Counted from the first letter of the stretch, positions 16,137-24,204 are shown. The stretch is 27,410 nt of DNA from an uncultured Blautia sp. (GCA_900553515.1 USDN01000033.1:1-27410); one strand, 5' to 3'. Translations and numbers: made by a program. The notes: generated by a model not told the origin, from the sequence alone.

Positions 16137-16165
16137 ACTTTATGACAAATCCATGTGTTTGTCAA
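16137..16165 (-). promoter_or_regulatory. Promoter of feoB with TTTGTCA repeats
   Basis: On the minus strand TTGACA (16160-16165), a 17-bp spacer and TAAAGT (16137-16142) give a good sigma-A promoter about 60 nt before the feoB start. The heptamer TTTGTCA occurs at 16124-16130 and 16158-16164, and its complement TGACAAA at 16143-16149, so two inverted pairs flank the -10 and -35 boxes. This arrangement suggests binding of a dimeric regulator. It does not match the classic Fur or DtxR boxes, so the regulator is unknown. Confidence 0.65.
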
Positions 16166-16222
16166 TAGAAAAGCCCTTTATTTTTCGACAATATGACCAG
16201 TGTTTTTTTCTCTGAAAGGCTT

Positions 16223-16228
16223 TATAAT
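16223..16228 (+). promoter_or_regulatory. Possible -10 element of the alpha-glucosidase gene
   Basis: TATAAT lies 33 bp before the start codon. No -35 box is present at 16-18 bp upstream, where the sequence is GTGTTT, so an activator may be needed or the promoter may be weak. A strong AGGAGG ribosome site follows, 8 nt before the ATG. Confidence 0.35.
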
Positions 16229-16260
16229 AAACCTCAGTTTTATATCAGGAGGAACAGATT

Positions 16261-17928
16261 ATGGAACGTAAATGGTGGCATGATAAGGTTGCTTATCAGA
16301 TCTATCCGAAAAGCTTTTTTGACTCAAATGGCGACGGAATTGGAGATATTCCCGGAATCATACAGAAACTGGATTATCTGAAGGATCTGGGTGTGGATAT
16401 TTTATGGATCTCCCCCTGCTATCCTTCCCCTTTTGCCGATCAGGGCTATGATATTTCCGACTATTACAACATTCATCCGGCCTTCGGAACTCTGGAAGAT
16501 ATGGACAGTCTGATCGAAGAATCACGCAAAAGAAATATGTACGTTCTTCTGGATCTTGTGGTGAACCACTGCTCCGATGAACATGAATGGTTTCAAAAAG
16601 CCTGCGCAGATCCCGAAGGAAAATATGGAAATTTCTTTTACATCGAAGACTGTAAAGAAGGCAGGCTTCCCTGCAACTGGCGCAGCTATTTTGGAGGAGC
16701 TGTATGGGAGCCTCTGCCCGGTCATCCGGATAAACAATATCTCCACCTTTTTCACAAAAAACAGCCGGATCTGAACTGGGAAAACCCGGAAGTACGCGAG
16801 GAAGTCTACAAAAATATCAACTGGTGGCTGGACAGAGGTCTTAGTGGTTTCCGAATTGATGCCATCATCAATATCAAGAAAAAACTGCCTTATAAAGATT
16901 ATCCAACAGACCGTCCGGACGGACTTTCCTGTGTGGATCATATGCTGGCAGACGCTCAGGGTGTAGGAGAATTTCTGGGAGAAATGCGAAACCGCGGCTT
17001 TGCCCCTCATGAAGCATTTACCGTAGGAGAAGTATTTAATGAAAAAGATGAAGAACTTCCGGATTTCATTGGAGACAACGGATATTTTTCCACTATGTTT
17101 GACTTTGCTCCGGTTGTTTTCGGCGGCAGCAGCAAAGGCTGGTACGACCGCAAAAGAATTACTCCTGACGACTATAAACGCTGCTGTTTCCACTCTCAGA
17201 AGCGTATAGGAGACATTGGTCTTCTTTCTAATATCATTGAAAACCATGATGAACCAAGAGGTGTCAGCCATTATATCCCCGACGGAGAAACCAGTCTCCA
17301 CAGCAAAAAAATGCTGGCTGTCATGTACTTTATGCTGAAAGGTCTGCCCTTTATCTATCAGGGTCAGGAGATCGGTATGGAAAATATGAAATTCACTTCC
17401 ATCGACCAGATTGATGATATCAGTACCATTGATGAATACCATGTTGCGCGGAATGCAGGCTGCTCGGAAGAAGAGGCTCTGAAATGTATTTCTCTCTACA
17501 GCCGGGATAATGCGCGTACTCCCATGCAGTGGGATTCTTCAGAAAACGCCGGATTTTCTTCTGGAAATCCATGGCTGGATGTAAATCCTAATTATAAGAA
17601 AATTAATGTAAAAAACCAGTTAAATAACCCTGATTCTCTGCTTTCTTTTTACAAAAAACTGATCGCACTCCGTAAGAACCCTCAGTACAGAGAAACCATT
17701 GTTTACGGTGAACTGATCCCCTATCTGGAAGACCGGCACAACCTGATGGCATACCTCCGAAAAGGAGAAAAAACACTGCTGGTGATCGGGAATTTCCAGA
17801 CCGGTCCACAGGATATCCCTCTTCCCAAAGCGTGTAAAAAAGTTCTTTTAAACAATTATCCAGAGGCAGACATCACAGATCATGTGCTGCATCTGAAGAA
17901 CTATCAGACAGTAATTTTGGAGCTTTGA
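16261..17928 (+). CDS. malL: GH13 alpha-glucosidase / oligo-1,6-glucosidase (MalL family)
   Basis: The 555-residue cytoplasmic enzyme releases glucose from the non-reducing end of short alpha-glucosides. The N-terminus WWHDKVAYQIYPKSFFDSNGDG is that of the oligo-1,6-glucosidase/maltase group. Conserved region I is DLVVNH (98-103), the nucleophile is D200 in GFRIDAI, the acid/base is E257 in FTVGEV, and the transition-state stabiliser is D330 in IENHDEPR. The residue after the nucleophile is alanine; valine there is usual for alpha-1,6-preferring enzymes, so an alpha-1,4 (maltase) preference is possible. Length fits the family. The gene stands alone, divergent from feoB, and its 3' end overlaps the convergent histidine kinase gene by 25 bp. 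Confidence 0.93.
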   Translation: MERKWWHDKVAYQIYPKSFFDSNGDGIGDIPGIIQKLDYLKDLGVDILWISPCYPSPFADQGYDISDYYNIHPAFGTLEDMDSLIEESRKRNMYVLLDLVVNHCSDEHEWFQKACADPEGKYGNFFYIEDCKEGRLPCNWRSYFGGAVWEPLPGHPDKQYLHLFHKKQPDLNWENPEVREEVYKNINWWLDRGLSGFRIDAIINIKKKLPYKDYPTDRPDGLSCVDHMLADAQGVGEFLGEMRNRGFAPHEAFTVGEVFNEKDEELPDFIGDNGYFSTMFDFAPVVFGGSSKGWYDRKRITPDDYKRCCFHSQKRIGDIGLLSNIIENHDEPRGVSHYIPDGETSLHSKKMLAVMYFMLKGLPFIYQGQEIGMENMKFTSIDQIDDISTIDEYHVARNAGCSEEEALKCISLYSRDNARTPMQWDSSENAGFSSGNPWLDVNPNYKKINVKNQLNNPDSLLSFYKKLIALRKNPQYRETIVYGELIPYLEDRHNLMAYLRKGEKTLLVIGNFQTGPQDIPLPKACKKVLLNNYPEADITDHVLHLKNYQTVILEL

Positions 17929-19184
17929 TTTTTCCCCAGTACAATCCGTACCCGGGTTCCCAGGCCGGTTCTGGAAAGGATCTCAAAATATCCTCCATGC
18001 TTGTCCACGATCCACTTGGCAATGGCAAGTCCCAAACCGGTACCCTGGTAGCTCCGGACCTCATCTGCCCGGTAAAAACGGTCAAACATGTGCGCTACAT
18101 CCGCCTCTTCCATACCAATACCGGTATCCTGAACCTGCAGATAGGGAATCCCTTCCCTGGTCTTTCCAAGACTAAAGACGATCTCATCCCCTTCATGGGT
18201 ATATTTGGCACTGTTATCAGTCAGGATACGCACTGCCTGCTTCAGAAGGGTTCCGTCCGCCTGCACCACGATCTCTTCCTGTGTTTTTCGGTAACGATAC
18301 GGATGCTTTTCATCGATCATCAACGATTCTTCATAAATTTCTTCCATCAGCTGAGAAAGAGAAATCTCCTCCAGTGTCAGTTTTGTCTTGCCGCTGTCAC
18401 CTCTTGCTAGAAAGAGAAGCTGTTCCACCAGGTATTTCATGTGTTCGGACTCATGCTGAATGGCCTCTATGGATTCGTTCAGAACCTTCTCATCTCTGCT
18501 GCCCCACCGGGCAAGCATATTTGCATAGCCCTGAATGACGGCAATGGGCGTCCGAAGCTCATGGGAAGCATCATTGACAAACCTTGCCTGCTGCCTGTAG
18601 GAATCTCTCATACGCATCAGAAGGTTGTTCATGGCAGCTTCGATTCCCTGAAGGTCGGAATCTCCAAATGACAGAATCTCCTGTTCGTTTGGCTGAAGGC
18701 TGGAGATCGCATCTTCGATCTGCTGATACTTTTCTTCTGAAAAAGTCATCCGGCTCAGTTCATCTGCCTTTAAAGCAATCTCATTGATCGGCGCAAGAAT
18801 ACGACGGATACTTTTTTCTTCTTCCATATAGTCAAAAAAACTGCCAATCAGCTGAACCGCAGCCACGATCCCGATCAGAATCCCGATCACCCGAAGAGCA
18901 GAAAAGACCGGCAGCTCCAGAAGCAGCTTCCCGTCTGTATCCAGTACCATATAAGTCAGTTCCTTTATTTTTTCAAAACCCACCAGTCTTCTCTGATAGT
19001 TCCATACCAGCTCTCCCAGACGGGTGATCTCCTGATCACAGATCCACCCGACGCACAGTGTCACAAAAAGAAACAGATCAAAGCCCAGATACATGCCAAG
19101 CTTTCTTCCGATCCAGCTCCAGTGAAGCTTCATGACAATAGAGGACATCCTTTTTGTTTCTGTACTGATATTTTTTTCCACCAT
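17904..19184 (-). CDS. Sensor histidine kinase (HisKA type), partner of the regulator at 19188
   Basis: The 426-residue protein has two membrane segments (residues about 30-50 and 97-116) around a small extracytoplasmic loop of only about 45 residues. A HAMP-like linker follows, then an H box FVNDASHELRTP with His208. The ATPase domain has the N-box ILTDNSAKYT, the G1 box DTGIGM and the G2 box GTGLGLAIA. The short outer loop suggests membrane or ion sensing rather than a large ligand domain. The ATG at 19182-19184 has an AGAGGA site and begins 3 nt after the regulator stop. The signal and targets are unknown. Confidence 0.93.
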   Translation of the reverse strand: MVEKNISTETKRMSSIVMKLHWSWIGRKLGMYLGFDLFLFVTLCVGWICDQEITRLGELVWNYQRRLVGFEKIKELTYMVLDTDGKLLLELPVFSALRVIGILIGIVAAVQLIGSFFDYMEEEKSIRRILAPINEIALKADELSRMTFSEEKYQQIEDAISSLQPNEQEILSFGDSDLQGIEAAMNNLLMRMRDSYRQQARFVNDASHELRTPIAVIQGYANMLARWGSRDEKVLNESIEAIQHESEHMKYLVEQLLFLARGDSGKTKLTLEEISLSQLMEEIYEESLMIDEKHPYRYRKTQEEIVVQADGTLLKQAVRILTDNSAKYTHEGDEIVFSLGKTREGIPYLQVQDTGIGMEEADVAHMFDRFYRADEVRSYQGTGLGLAIAKWIVDKHGGYFEILSRTGLGTRVRIVLGKNQSSKITV

Positions 19185-19187
19185 AAA

Positions 19188-19886
19188 TCATTCCTCTTTG
19201 ATCACATATCCTACGCCACGAACAGTGCAGATCATTTTTTCCCCGTATACCTCGTCGATCTTTGACCGTAGAAAACGAACATACACGTCAACAACATTTG
19301 TCTCTCCCATATAGTCGTAACCACATACTTTTTCCAGAAGGATTTCCCGGGAAAGTACGATATTTTTGTTTTCCAGAAGCACCTGGAGCATACGGAATTC
19401 CCGGTTGGTAAGATGAATCTCCTGTCCGTTCCAGGTAACCTGATGACGTTTTTCTGACAGCCGGAGATCTTTCCAGTACAGAGTTCCCTCCTCCCGGACA
19501 GCTGTGACAGCCGGAGACGTTCTTCCATGAAGCTTCAGACCTACACGGATCCTTGCCAGTAATTCTTCAATAGCAAACGGCTTGGTAATGTAATCAACTG
19601 CACCGGCATCCAGCCCCGCAACCTTATCCATCACTGCATCACAGGCGGTCAGAAGAATCACCGGAGTCCTGATCTGTTCCTGCTGAAGCCTCCTCAGAAC
19701 CTCCAGTCCGTTCAGTCCCGGCAAAAGGATGTCCAGAAGAATCAGATCATAATTTCCTTCTTCCGCAAGCGTCAATGCTTCTCTTCCATTCCCGCTTTTG
19801 CTTACCTGATAACCTTCATGAAGAAGCTCCAGTTCTACAAATCGTGCCAGTTTTTCCTCATCCTCCACAATCAGAATATGTGCCAT
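19188..19886 (-). CDS. OmpR/PhoB-family response regulator
   Basis: The 232-residue protein has a receiver domain (MAHILIVEDEEK, phosphoacceptor Asp52 in LLDILLPG, Lys in TKPF) and a C-terminal winged helix of the OmpR type ending VRGVGYVIKEE. The ATG at 19884-19886 gives the standard receiver start; an ATG three codons earlier (19893-19895) is closer to the GGGAAGGGG ribosome site and could be used instead. It is co-transcribed with the kinase and lies about 55 nt after the tRNA-dihydrouridine synthase gene, with no clear promoter of its own. Confidence 0.93.
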   Translation of the reverse strand: MAHILIVEDEEKLARFVELELLHEGYQVSKSGNGREALTLAEEGNYDLILLDILLPGLNGLEVLRRLQQEQIRTPVILLTACDAVMDKVAGLDAGAVDYITKPFAIEELLARIRVGLKLHGRTSPAVTAVREEGTLYWKDLRLSEKRHQVTWNGQEIHLTNREFRMLQVLLENKNIVLSREILLEKVCGYDYMGETNVVDVYVRFLRSKIDEVYGEKMICTVRGVGYVIKEE

Positions 19887-19947
19887 TTCATACATTTCCC
19901 CTTCCCTTGTATTATCATGTTAAAGTCAAAGGACGCCTGGAGTCATA

Positions 19948-20892
19948 CTATAAGATCAGCTCCTGCTCACGAAACAGATTGTCCGCCCATATCTTATATT
20001 CACTGACCCTCTGGGCCTTCCGGATCTTCTTCAGATATTTCTCCGGATTGGTAAATGAAGTACCCAGATATGCCCATAATTCTTTCATTTTATACAGCGT
20101 ATTTTTATCTCCGGACATATAATCCACATATCCGTTCAGAAGCTCCTCATGAAATTCCTTCAGCTTTTCCTTATACTGCTGCGGCTCCTTTTTTTCCCCG
20201 TTTCTGATGTCTGAAGGCAGCCATGGTTTTCTCAGGATTCCTCTTCCCAGCATTACCTTTTCCGTCTTCGGAAACTGCTGAAGCAGATCTTCATAATGGG
20301 AAACGCTGGTGATATCTCCATTATAGCACAGAGAATGGCAGCTTCTTTCTGCTGCCATTCCAAAAGCCTCCCTGTGGATTGTTCCGGGCTTATACTGGTC
20401 TGTTTTCAGCCGCGGATGAACGATCAGCTCCTCCAGAGGATACTTTTCATAAATTTCCAGAAGCTGCTGCCACTCCTCCTCATCCTCTACGCCGATCCTT
20501 GTTTTTATGGAAATTTTCATAGGACAGGCGGTAAAGATCTCTTCCAGAAAGCGGTCCAGTTCCCTTGTCAGTTCCAGAAATCCGGCGCCTCGGTTTCTTG
20601 AAGTCACCGTAGGAGAAGGACAGCCCAGATTCAGATTGACCACCTGATATCCATAAGACTGTATGGCTTTTGCGATAGCCAGAAAATCCTCCGCACGGTT
20701 GGCAAGTATCTGAGGCACCAGCTCCATCCCCTTGTTGTTTTCCGGAAGAATATCCCGGATTTCCTTTTGATTCAACTTTTTGCTCATGATAAAAGGAGCA
20801 AAATATCGATCGATGTCTCCGTAACATTTATAGTAAGCATTTCTGTAAATATAACCTGTGATCCCCTCTAAGGGAGCCATATAAAGCTGCAT
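19948..20892 (-). CDS. tRNA-dihydrouridine synthase (Dus family)
   Basis: The 314-residue flavoenzyme reduces specific uridines in tRNA to dihydrouridine. The N-terminus LYMAPLEGITGYIYRNAY and the catalytic stretch NLNLGCPSPTV with Cys91, followed by RGAGFL, are diagnostic. ISIKTRIG (with Lys130 and Arg132) and LIVHPRLKTDQYK are the FMN and substrate-binding segments, and MLGRGILRKPWL lies near the phosphate site. The C-terminal helical domain binds tRNA. A site AAAGGA lies 8 nt before the ATG. It may be the first gene of a dus-regulator-kinase transcript. The subfamily (DusB or a short DusC-like form) cannot be settled by reading. Confidence 0.93.
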   Translation of the reverse strand: MQLYMAPLEGITGYIYRNAYYKCYGDIDRYFAPFIMSKKLNQKEIRDILPENNKGMELVPQILANRAEDFLAIAKAIQSYGYQVVNLNLGCPSPTVTSRNRGAGFLELTRELDRFLEEIFTACPMKISIKTRIGVEDEEEWQQLLEIYEKYPLEELIVHPRLKTDQYKPGTIHREAFGMAAERSCHSLCYNGDITSVSHYEDLLQQFPKTEKVMLGRGILRKPWLPSDIRNGEKKEPQQYKEKLKEFHEELLNGYVDYMSGDKNTLYKMKELWAYLGTSFTNPEKYLKKIRKAQRVSEYKIWADNLFREQELIL

Positions 20893-20985
20893 ATATCCAT
20901 TCCTTTATCTATATTTTACCAGAATAACCTTCTGACTCCGGCATCTGGTAATTAAATCAGGCTCAAAAGATGCCTGACGAATTGT

Positions 20986-21014
20986 ATTATAACGGTTTTT
21001 GCAGCTTATGACAA
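20986..21014 (-). promoter_or_regulatory. Promoter of dus with a leader that can fold two ways
   Basis: On the minus strand TTGTCA (21009-21014), a 17-bp spacer and TATAAT (20986-20991) form a strong promoter. In the leader of about 85 nt, 20940-20946 can pair with 20968-20974, or 20957-20962 with 20972-20977. The two stems share bases and are mutually exclusive. Confidence 0.75.
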
Positions 21015-21054
21015 TCCGGGTTTTCCCTGATCCTGTGAAAGCTTCAGATAACTG

Positions 21055-21582
21055 TCACAGCTTCTCATACTCATCTTTTACCTTGTCCGCAAACTCTCCT
21101 GCCTTTTCCATTGCTCTGTTCATACCTTCCAGATCATCCTTTCCCTTAAAGGAATAACGGCAGTCAAAAAACAGCGCGATCACCGCTGCCGGTATCATAA
21201 ACTGCCACAAAAAGAGCAGAAGGATAAGCATTGCGATCACAGGAACTCTGAGGATCTCCTCTCCTTTTCTTGAGACACAGAAAGCATTGTCTCTTGTCTT
21301 TCTGATAAAGATTCGAAAAAGATGTCCCAGTTTCTGGCAGGTTTTTCTGGAAGCCTCTTCTTCCTGCTCCTGCACTTTTTCTTTTACATCCACATACTGT
21401 GTCTGCTCATCACAATTTGTCGTATAGGATTCCTGACTGGGCGGTTTTACCTTTCCCTGTTTTTCCAGATAAACCATAGCATCCAGAAGATCCCAGTCTG
21501 ATGCTTCCAGCGCTTCCTTTGCCTCTTCATAAGAAACACTTGCTCTTTGTCTTAATTTTTCAACCTTTTCCAGCTGTTCCAT
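21055..21582 (-). CDS. UBA-like (DUF4342-type) small membrane protein
   Basis: The 175-residue protein starts with a UBA/TS-N-like helical domain: EKLRQRASVSYEEAKEALEA and WDLLDAMVYLEKQGKV (residues about 6-47). This fold is also found at the N-terminus of elongation factor Ts. A charged linker (48-85) and a basic segment (KTRDNAFCVSRKGEEILRVP) follow, then one long hydrophobic stretch (about 125-150, VIAMLILLLFLWQFMIPAAVIALFF, given here only as its span) and an amphipathic C-terminus. DUF4342 proteins are of unknown function. I chose the ATG at 21580-21582, after AGGGTG, since it begins the conserved domain; a longer open frame adds 43 unrelated codons. It stands alone and is the last gene before the AT-rich region. 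Confidence 0.8.
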   Translation of the reverse strand: MEQLEKVEKLRQRASVSYEEAKEALEASDWDLLDAMVYLEKQGKVKPPSQESYTTNCDEQTQYVDVKEKVQEQEEEASRKTCQKLGHLFRIFIRKTRDNAFCVSRKGEEILRVPVIAMLILLLFLWQFMIPAAVIALFFDCRYSFKGKDDLEGMNRAMEKAGEFADKVKDEYEKL

Positions 21583-21800
21583 ATTTTCACCCTGTCCTTT
21601 CAAGAATATTGTTTTCTTTTGATGCTTATACTCTAACAGAAGTTTCTTAATCCATTCTTGAAGAAAGATTAAAAACTGATTAATTTTTAAAGTACCTGCA
21701 CTTAAAAACAATAGTCTGTTTTCTGTTCACAATTTTTTCACAAAATAATTAGCACTCATCTCTTGATAATGGAAGTCGATTTTTGTCCTGTCTTGTGTAT

Positions 21801-21832
21801 CCCGGAAGTGCCTGTTTTACAGGCTTTCCGGG
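21801..21832. repeat. Strong GC-rich hairpin in the junction region
   Basis: CCCGGAA and GCCTGT (21801-21807, 21810-21815) pair with ACAGGC and TTCCGGG (21819-21824, 21826-21832) around a TTT loop, with a small internal loop. No T-run follows on either strand, so it is not a standard terminator. It could be an element end, a recombination site or part of a small RNA. Confidence 0.55.
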
Positions 21833-21940
21833 GCAACAGTCATTTTGTCTGGTATTGTAAAGCAGTGTCAGATTTGTCGTAAATGTCGTAAATTTGTGGT
21901 CAAAAAATGATGAGAAATGGAGAGTGCTAATAAAATGAAC

Positions 21941-22053
21941 GCATTTCATGTTGGTGTGACGCAGGTAAAAAATGTTTTGGAATTAATCTGATTGAAGATT
22001 CTGGTATTGTAAGGGATATTTTACAGAGATTAGAATTAGAAACAGAAGAATAG
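21941..22053 (+). pseudogene. Possible remnant of a coding region (C-terminal fragment)
   Basis: An open frame of 37 residues ends with a plausible protein tail, GIVRDILQRLELETEE, and carries three cysteines upstream in a CWCDAGKKC arrangement. It has no start codon with a ribosome site; the only nearby ATG (21935-21937) is in another frame and stops after 18 codons. I do not recognise the family. It may be a decayed end of a gene from an earlier insertion, or chance. Confidence 0.25.
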
Positions 22054-22176
22054 AAAATAAGTTATGCAGAAAGGCGTGAGTCATAGAAATGTGGCTTGCG
22101 TTTTTTGTCTGGAAAGGAAGTGGGGTAGAATGGCACAAGTCTTTCATGTAGAACAAAACAAAAATAATTTTTATTC

Positions 22177-22205
22177 TTATCAAGTTTTTAAATAGATGGT
22201 ATAGT
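22177..22205 (+). promoter_or_regulatory. Promoter of the second two-component system
   Basis: TTATCA (22177-22182), a 17-bp spacer and TATAGT (22200-22205) form an acceptable sigma-A promoter about 40 nt before the regulator start. This suggests the module is expressed on its own and not from the chromosome to its left. Confidence 0.55.
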
Positions 22206-22251
22206 AAATGTAAGAAAATCACGAAATGGAGATTTGAAACGTAAACAGACT

Positions 22252-22956
22252 ATGATAAAAATATTAATTATAGAAGATGAAATACGCCTGGCAGATGTCT
22301 TATATGACTGGTTTTACAATAAAAATTTTCAGGTGACTGTCTGCCATGATGGAATATCCGGATATGAGACCGCATTAAAAAATTCTTATGATGCAATTAT
22401 TTCAGACGTAATGCTGCCAGGAATAGATGGCTTTTCCATAGTAAAAAATTTGAGGAGTATGAAAGTCAGGACACCGGTTATTATGCTTACGGCCAGGGTG
22501 GAGCTACAGGATAAATTGCAGGGATTTGATGCAGGTGCAGAAGACTATCTTACCAAACCTTTTGAAATAGAAGAACTGGATGCACGTGTAAAAGTGCTGT
22601 TAAGGAAAAATGAGAAGGGAAAGGAAGAGGAAGAAGAAACCGGGGAGCGGCCAGATTTTGTACTGGAAAAAAACAGCCGTATATTGAAAAATTCGGTTGG
22701 AAATAAAAAGGTGAAATTATCAGGAAAAGAATATACATTGTTGTCTTATTTTGTGGAAAATTATGATCAGGTATTGTCTAAAGAGCAGATTACGGTTCGA
22801 ATCTGGGGCTATGACACAGATGTAGAATACAATAATGAAGAGGTATATATTTCTTTTCTGCGCAAGAAGCTGAAATTTATTGGAACGGATACAGTGATTG
22901 AGACAGTCAGAGGTGTCGGGTATCGTCTCAGAGGGAAAAACGATGAAACAATTTAA
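22252..22956 (+). CDS. OmpR/PhoB-family response regulator
   Basis: The 234-residue protein has a receiver domain starting MIKILIIEDE, with phosphoacceptor Asp52 in ISDVMLPG and a TKPFEIEEL segment. An acidic linker follows, then an OmpR-type winged helix ending with ETVRGVGYRLRG. I chose the ATG at 22252, the usual first residue of the receiver, although a TTG six codons upstream (22234) has a GGAGA only 1-2 nt before it; the start is uncertain. It overlaps the kinase gene by 14 bp. The strong A/T-ending codon use differs from the genes left of 21.6 kb. Its most likely target is the hydrolase promoter at 24205-24275, which has direct repeats with 11-bp spacing. Confidence 0.92.
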   Translation: MIKILIIEDEIRLADVLYDWFYNKNFQVTVCHDGISGYETALKNSYDAIISDVMLPGIDGFSIVKNLRSMKVRTPVIMLTARVELQDKLQGFDAGAEDYLTKPFEIEELDARVKVLLRKNEKGKEEEEETGERPDFVLEKNSRILKNSVGNKKVKLSGKEYTLLSYFVENYDQVLSKEQITVRIWGYDTDVEYNNEEVYISFLRKKLKFIGTDTVIETVRGVGYRLRGKNDETI

Positions 22957-24199
22957 GAAGAGAATCATGGGACTTCTTCTGTTAGTTTATATGATTGCGG
23001 CAATATTCATTCTGGTACTCCTGAATTTTTCTTATGTGCAGAATAATAAGAACAGTATTTCCAGGATTTTGAACATGAAATTTCAGATTGTATCCGATCA
23101 GAGCGGAAATAAACAAGAGGAAGTTCCAAAAGAACAGGAAAGAATTAGTAGTGCCAGAAGTGAAAATGCAACAGTAACGGAGCAAAAAGAAGACAGCTAT
23201 GTCAAAAAGAGCTATCTTGTAGCCAAAGCAGAGAATGGGACATTATATGTTAAAAATATGCTGCCAGATACCGGATTTTCAGAACAGGAGATCATAGAAA
23301 CAGCAGAAAAATTTCTGGAAACAAAAAAAACATCTGGAAGTTATGAAAATTATCAGTTTGAAATTTCTGTTCATGAAGGGGAACTGCTCATTGCCTTTGC
23401 AGATATCACATCTCTAAAGATGGAAGAACAGAAATATTTTATTTTCTCATTGCTGGCAGCTTTTGTTGTAGGAATATTATGGATTTATCCAGCATGGAAA
23501 ATTACAGGAAAAATGATTGCACCCTTAGAGGAAGCCAACCGTTTGCAGAAAGAGTTTGTACTGTTTGCAGGACATGAACTGAAAACACCGGTTACAGTTA
23601 TGAAGGCAAGTCTGGATATGCTTGAAAGAGAAGGAATTCACAGTAAATATCTGGATTATGCGGCAGAAGAAAATGAAAAAATGCGCAAACTGGTAATAGA
23701 GCTTCTGGACTATTCCAAAATGGAGTATCAGGAAGAAAAAAGTTTCCAGGAGAGCGTAAATTTCAGCCAGTGCATAGAGGGGATTTCACTGGAGTTTGAG
23801 GCAATGGCTTTTGAAAAAGAGGTTATACTGATAACTGATATACAACAGAATCTGGTTATTGCCGGCAACAAAGAAATGCTGGAGAGAATGGCAGAAACCC
23901 TTCTGGAAAACGCAATCCGGCATACAGAGGCCGGAAAAGAAGTAAAGATTGTTTTAAAGAAAGACGAGAAAAAAGTACGGTTGTCTATGGAGAACCAGAG
24001 CGAAGCCATTCCAGAGGAAGAACGAAGAAGACTTTTTGAAAAATTCTATCATGATTCAGACCCGGAAGAGGGGCATTATGGATTGGGCCTGGCTATTGCA
24101 CAGTCAATTGCTGCAAAACATCATACAGAGATAACAGTGATAAGCGAGAATGGATGGAACTGTTTTATAATAGACTTTCCGTTTCTTCACAGAAAATAA
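22943..24199 (+). CDS. Sensor histidine kinase (HisKA type), partner of the regulator at 22252
   Basis: The 418-residue protein has a membrane segment at residues about 9-30, an outer domain of about 135 residues with a charged, low-complexity first half, and a second membrane segment at about 165-186. The H box is LFAGHELKTPVTV (His211), the N box is LLENAIRHT and the G2 box is GLGLAIA. The G1 box usually reading DxGxG is replaced by an ENQSEAIP stretch, a variant also seen in other Firmicute kinases. The ATG at 22943 lies inside the end of the regulator gene, with GAGGG 7 nt before it. The outer domain fits sensing of an extracellular compound, perhaps one linked to the hydrolase encoded next. 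Confidence 0.92.
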   Translation: MKQFKKRIMGLLLLVYMIAAIFILVLLNFSYVQNNKNSISRILNMKFQIVSDQSGNKQEEVPKEQERISSARSENATVTEQKEDSYVKKSYLVAKAENGTLYVKNMLPDTGFSEQEIIETAEKFLETKKTSGSYENYQFEISVHEGELLIAFADITSLKMEEQKYFIFSLLAAFVVGILWIYPAWKITGKMIAPLEEANRLQKEFVLFAGHELKTPVTVMKASLDMLEREGIHSKYLDYAAEENEKMRKLVIELLDYSKMEYQEEKSFQESVNFSQCIEGISLEFEAMAFEKEVILITDIQQNLVIAGNKEMLERMAETLLENAIRHTEAGKEVKIVLKKDEKKVRLSMENQSEAIPEEERRRLFEKFYHDSDPEEGHYGLGLAIAQSIAAKHHTEITVISENGWNCFIIDFPFLHRK

Positions 24200-24204
24200 A
24201 AGAT

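Larger units (their letters stand above)
21583..22176. other. AT-rich, apparently non-coding junction region with several repeats
   Basis: No convincing gene is visible in these roughly 600 bp between the DUF4342 gene and the second two-component system. The region holds a 10-bp inverted repeat (ATTAGCACTC at 21748-21757 and its complement at 21922-21931), a strong hairpin (21801-21832), a tandem 9-base repeat (TGTCGTAAA at 21875-21883 and 21884-21892), and a 13-base direct repeat (TCTGGTATTGTAA at 21848-21860 and 22000-22012). Base composition changes here from moderate GC to AT-rich. I read it as the likely left edge of an acquired element, but no integrase or attachment site can be proven. 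Confidence 0.55.

Noticed and set aside
16212..16228. Possible catabolite-repression (cre) site at the alpha-glucosidase promoter
   Set aside because: TGAAAGGCTTTATA lacks the central CG and the symmetric end of the cre consensus; too weak to claim.
21749..21949. 66-residue minus-strand frame in the junction region
   Set aside because: It spans the hairpin and repeats, has no ribosome site and no familiar pattern; probably chance.
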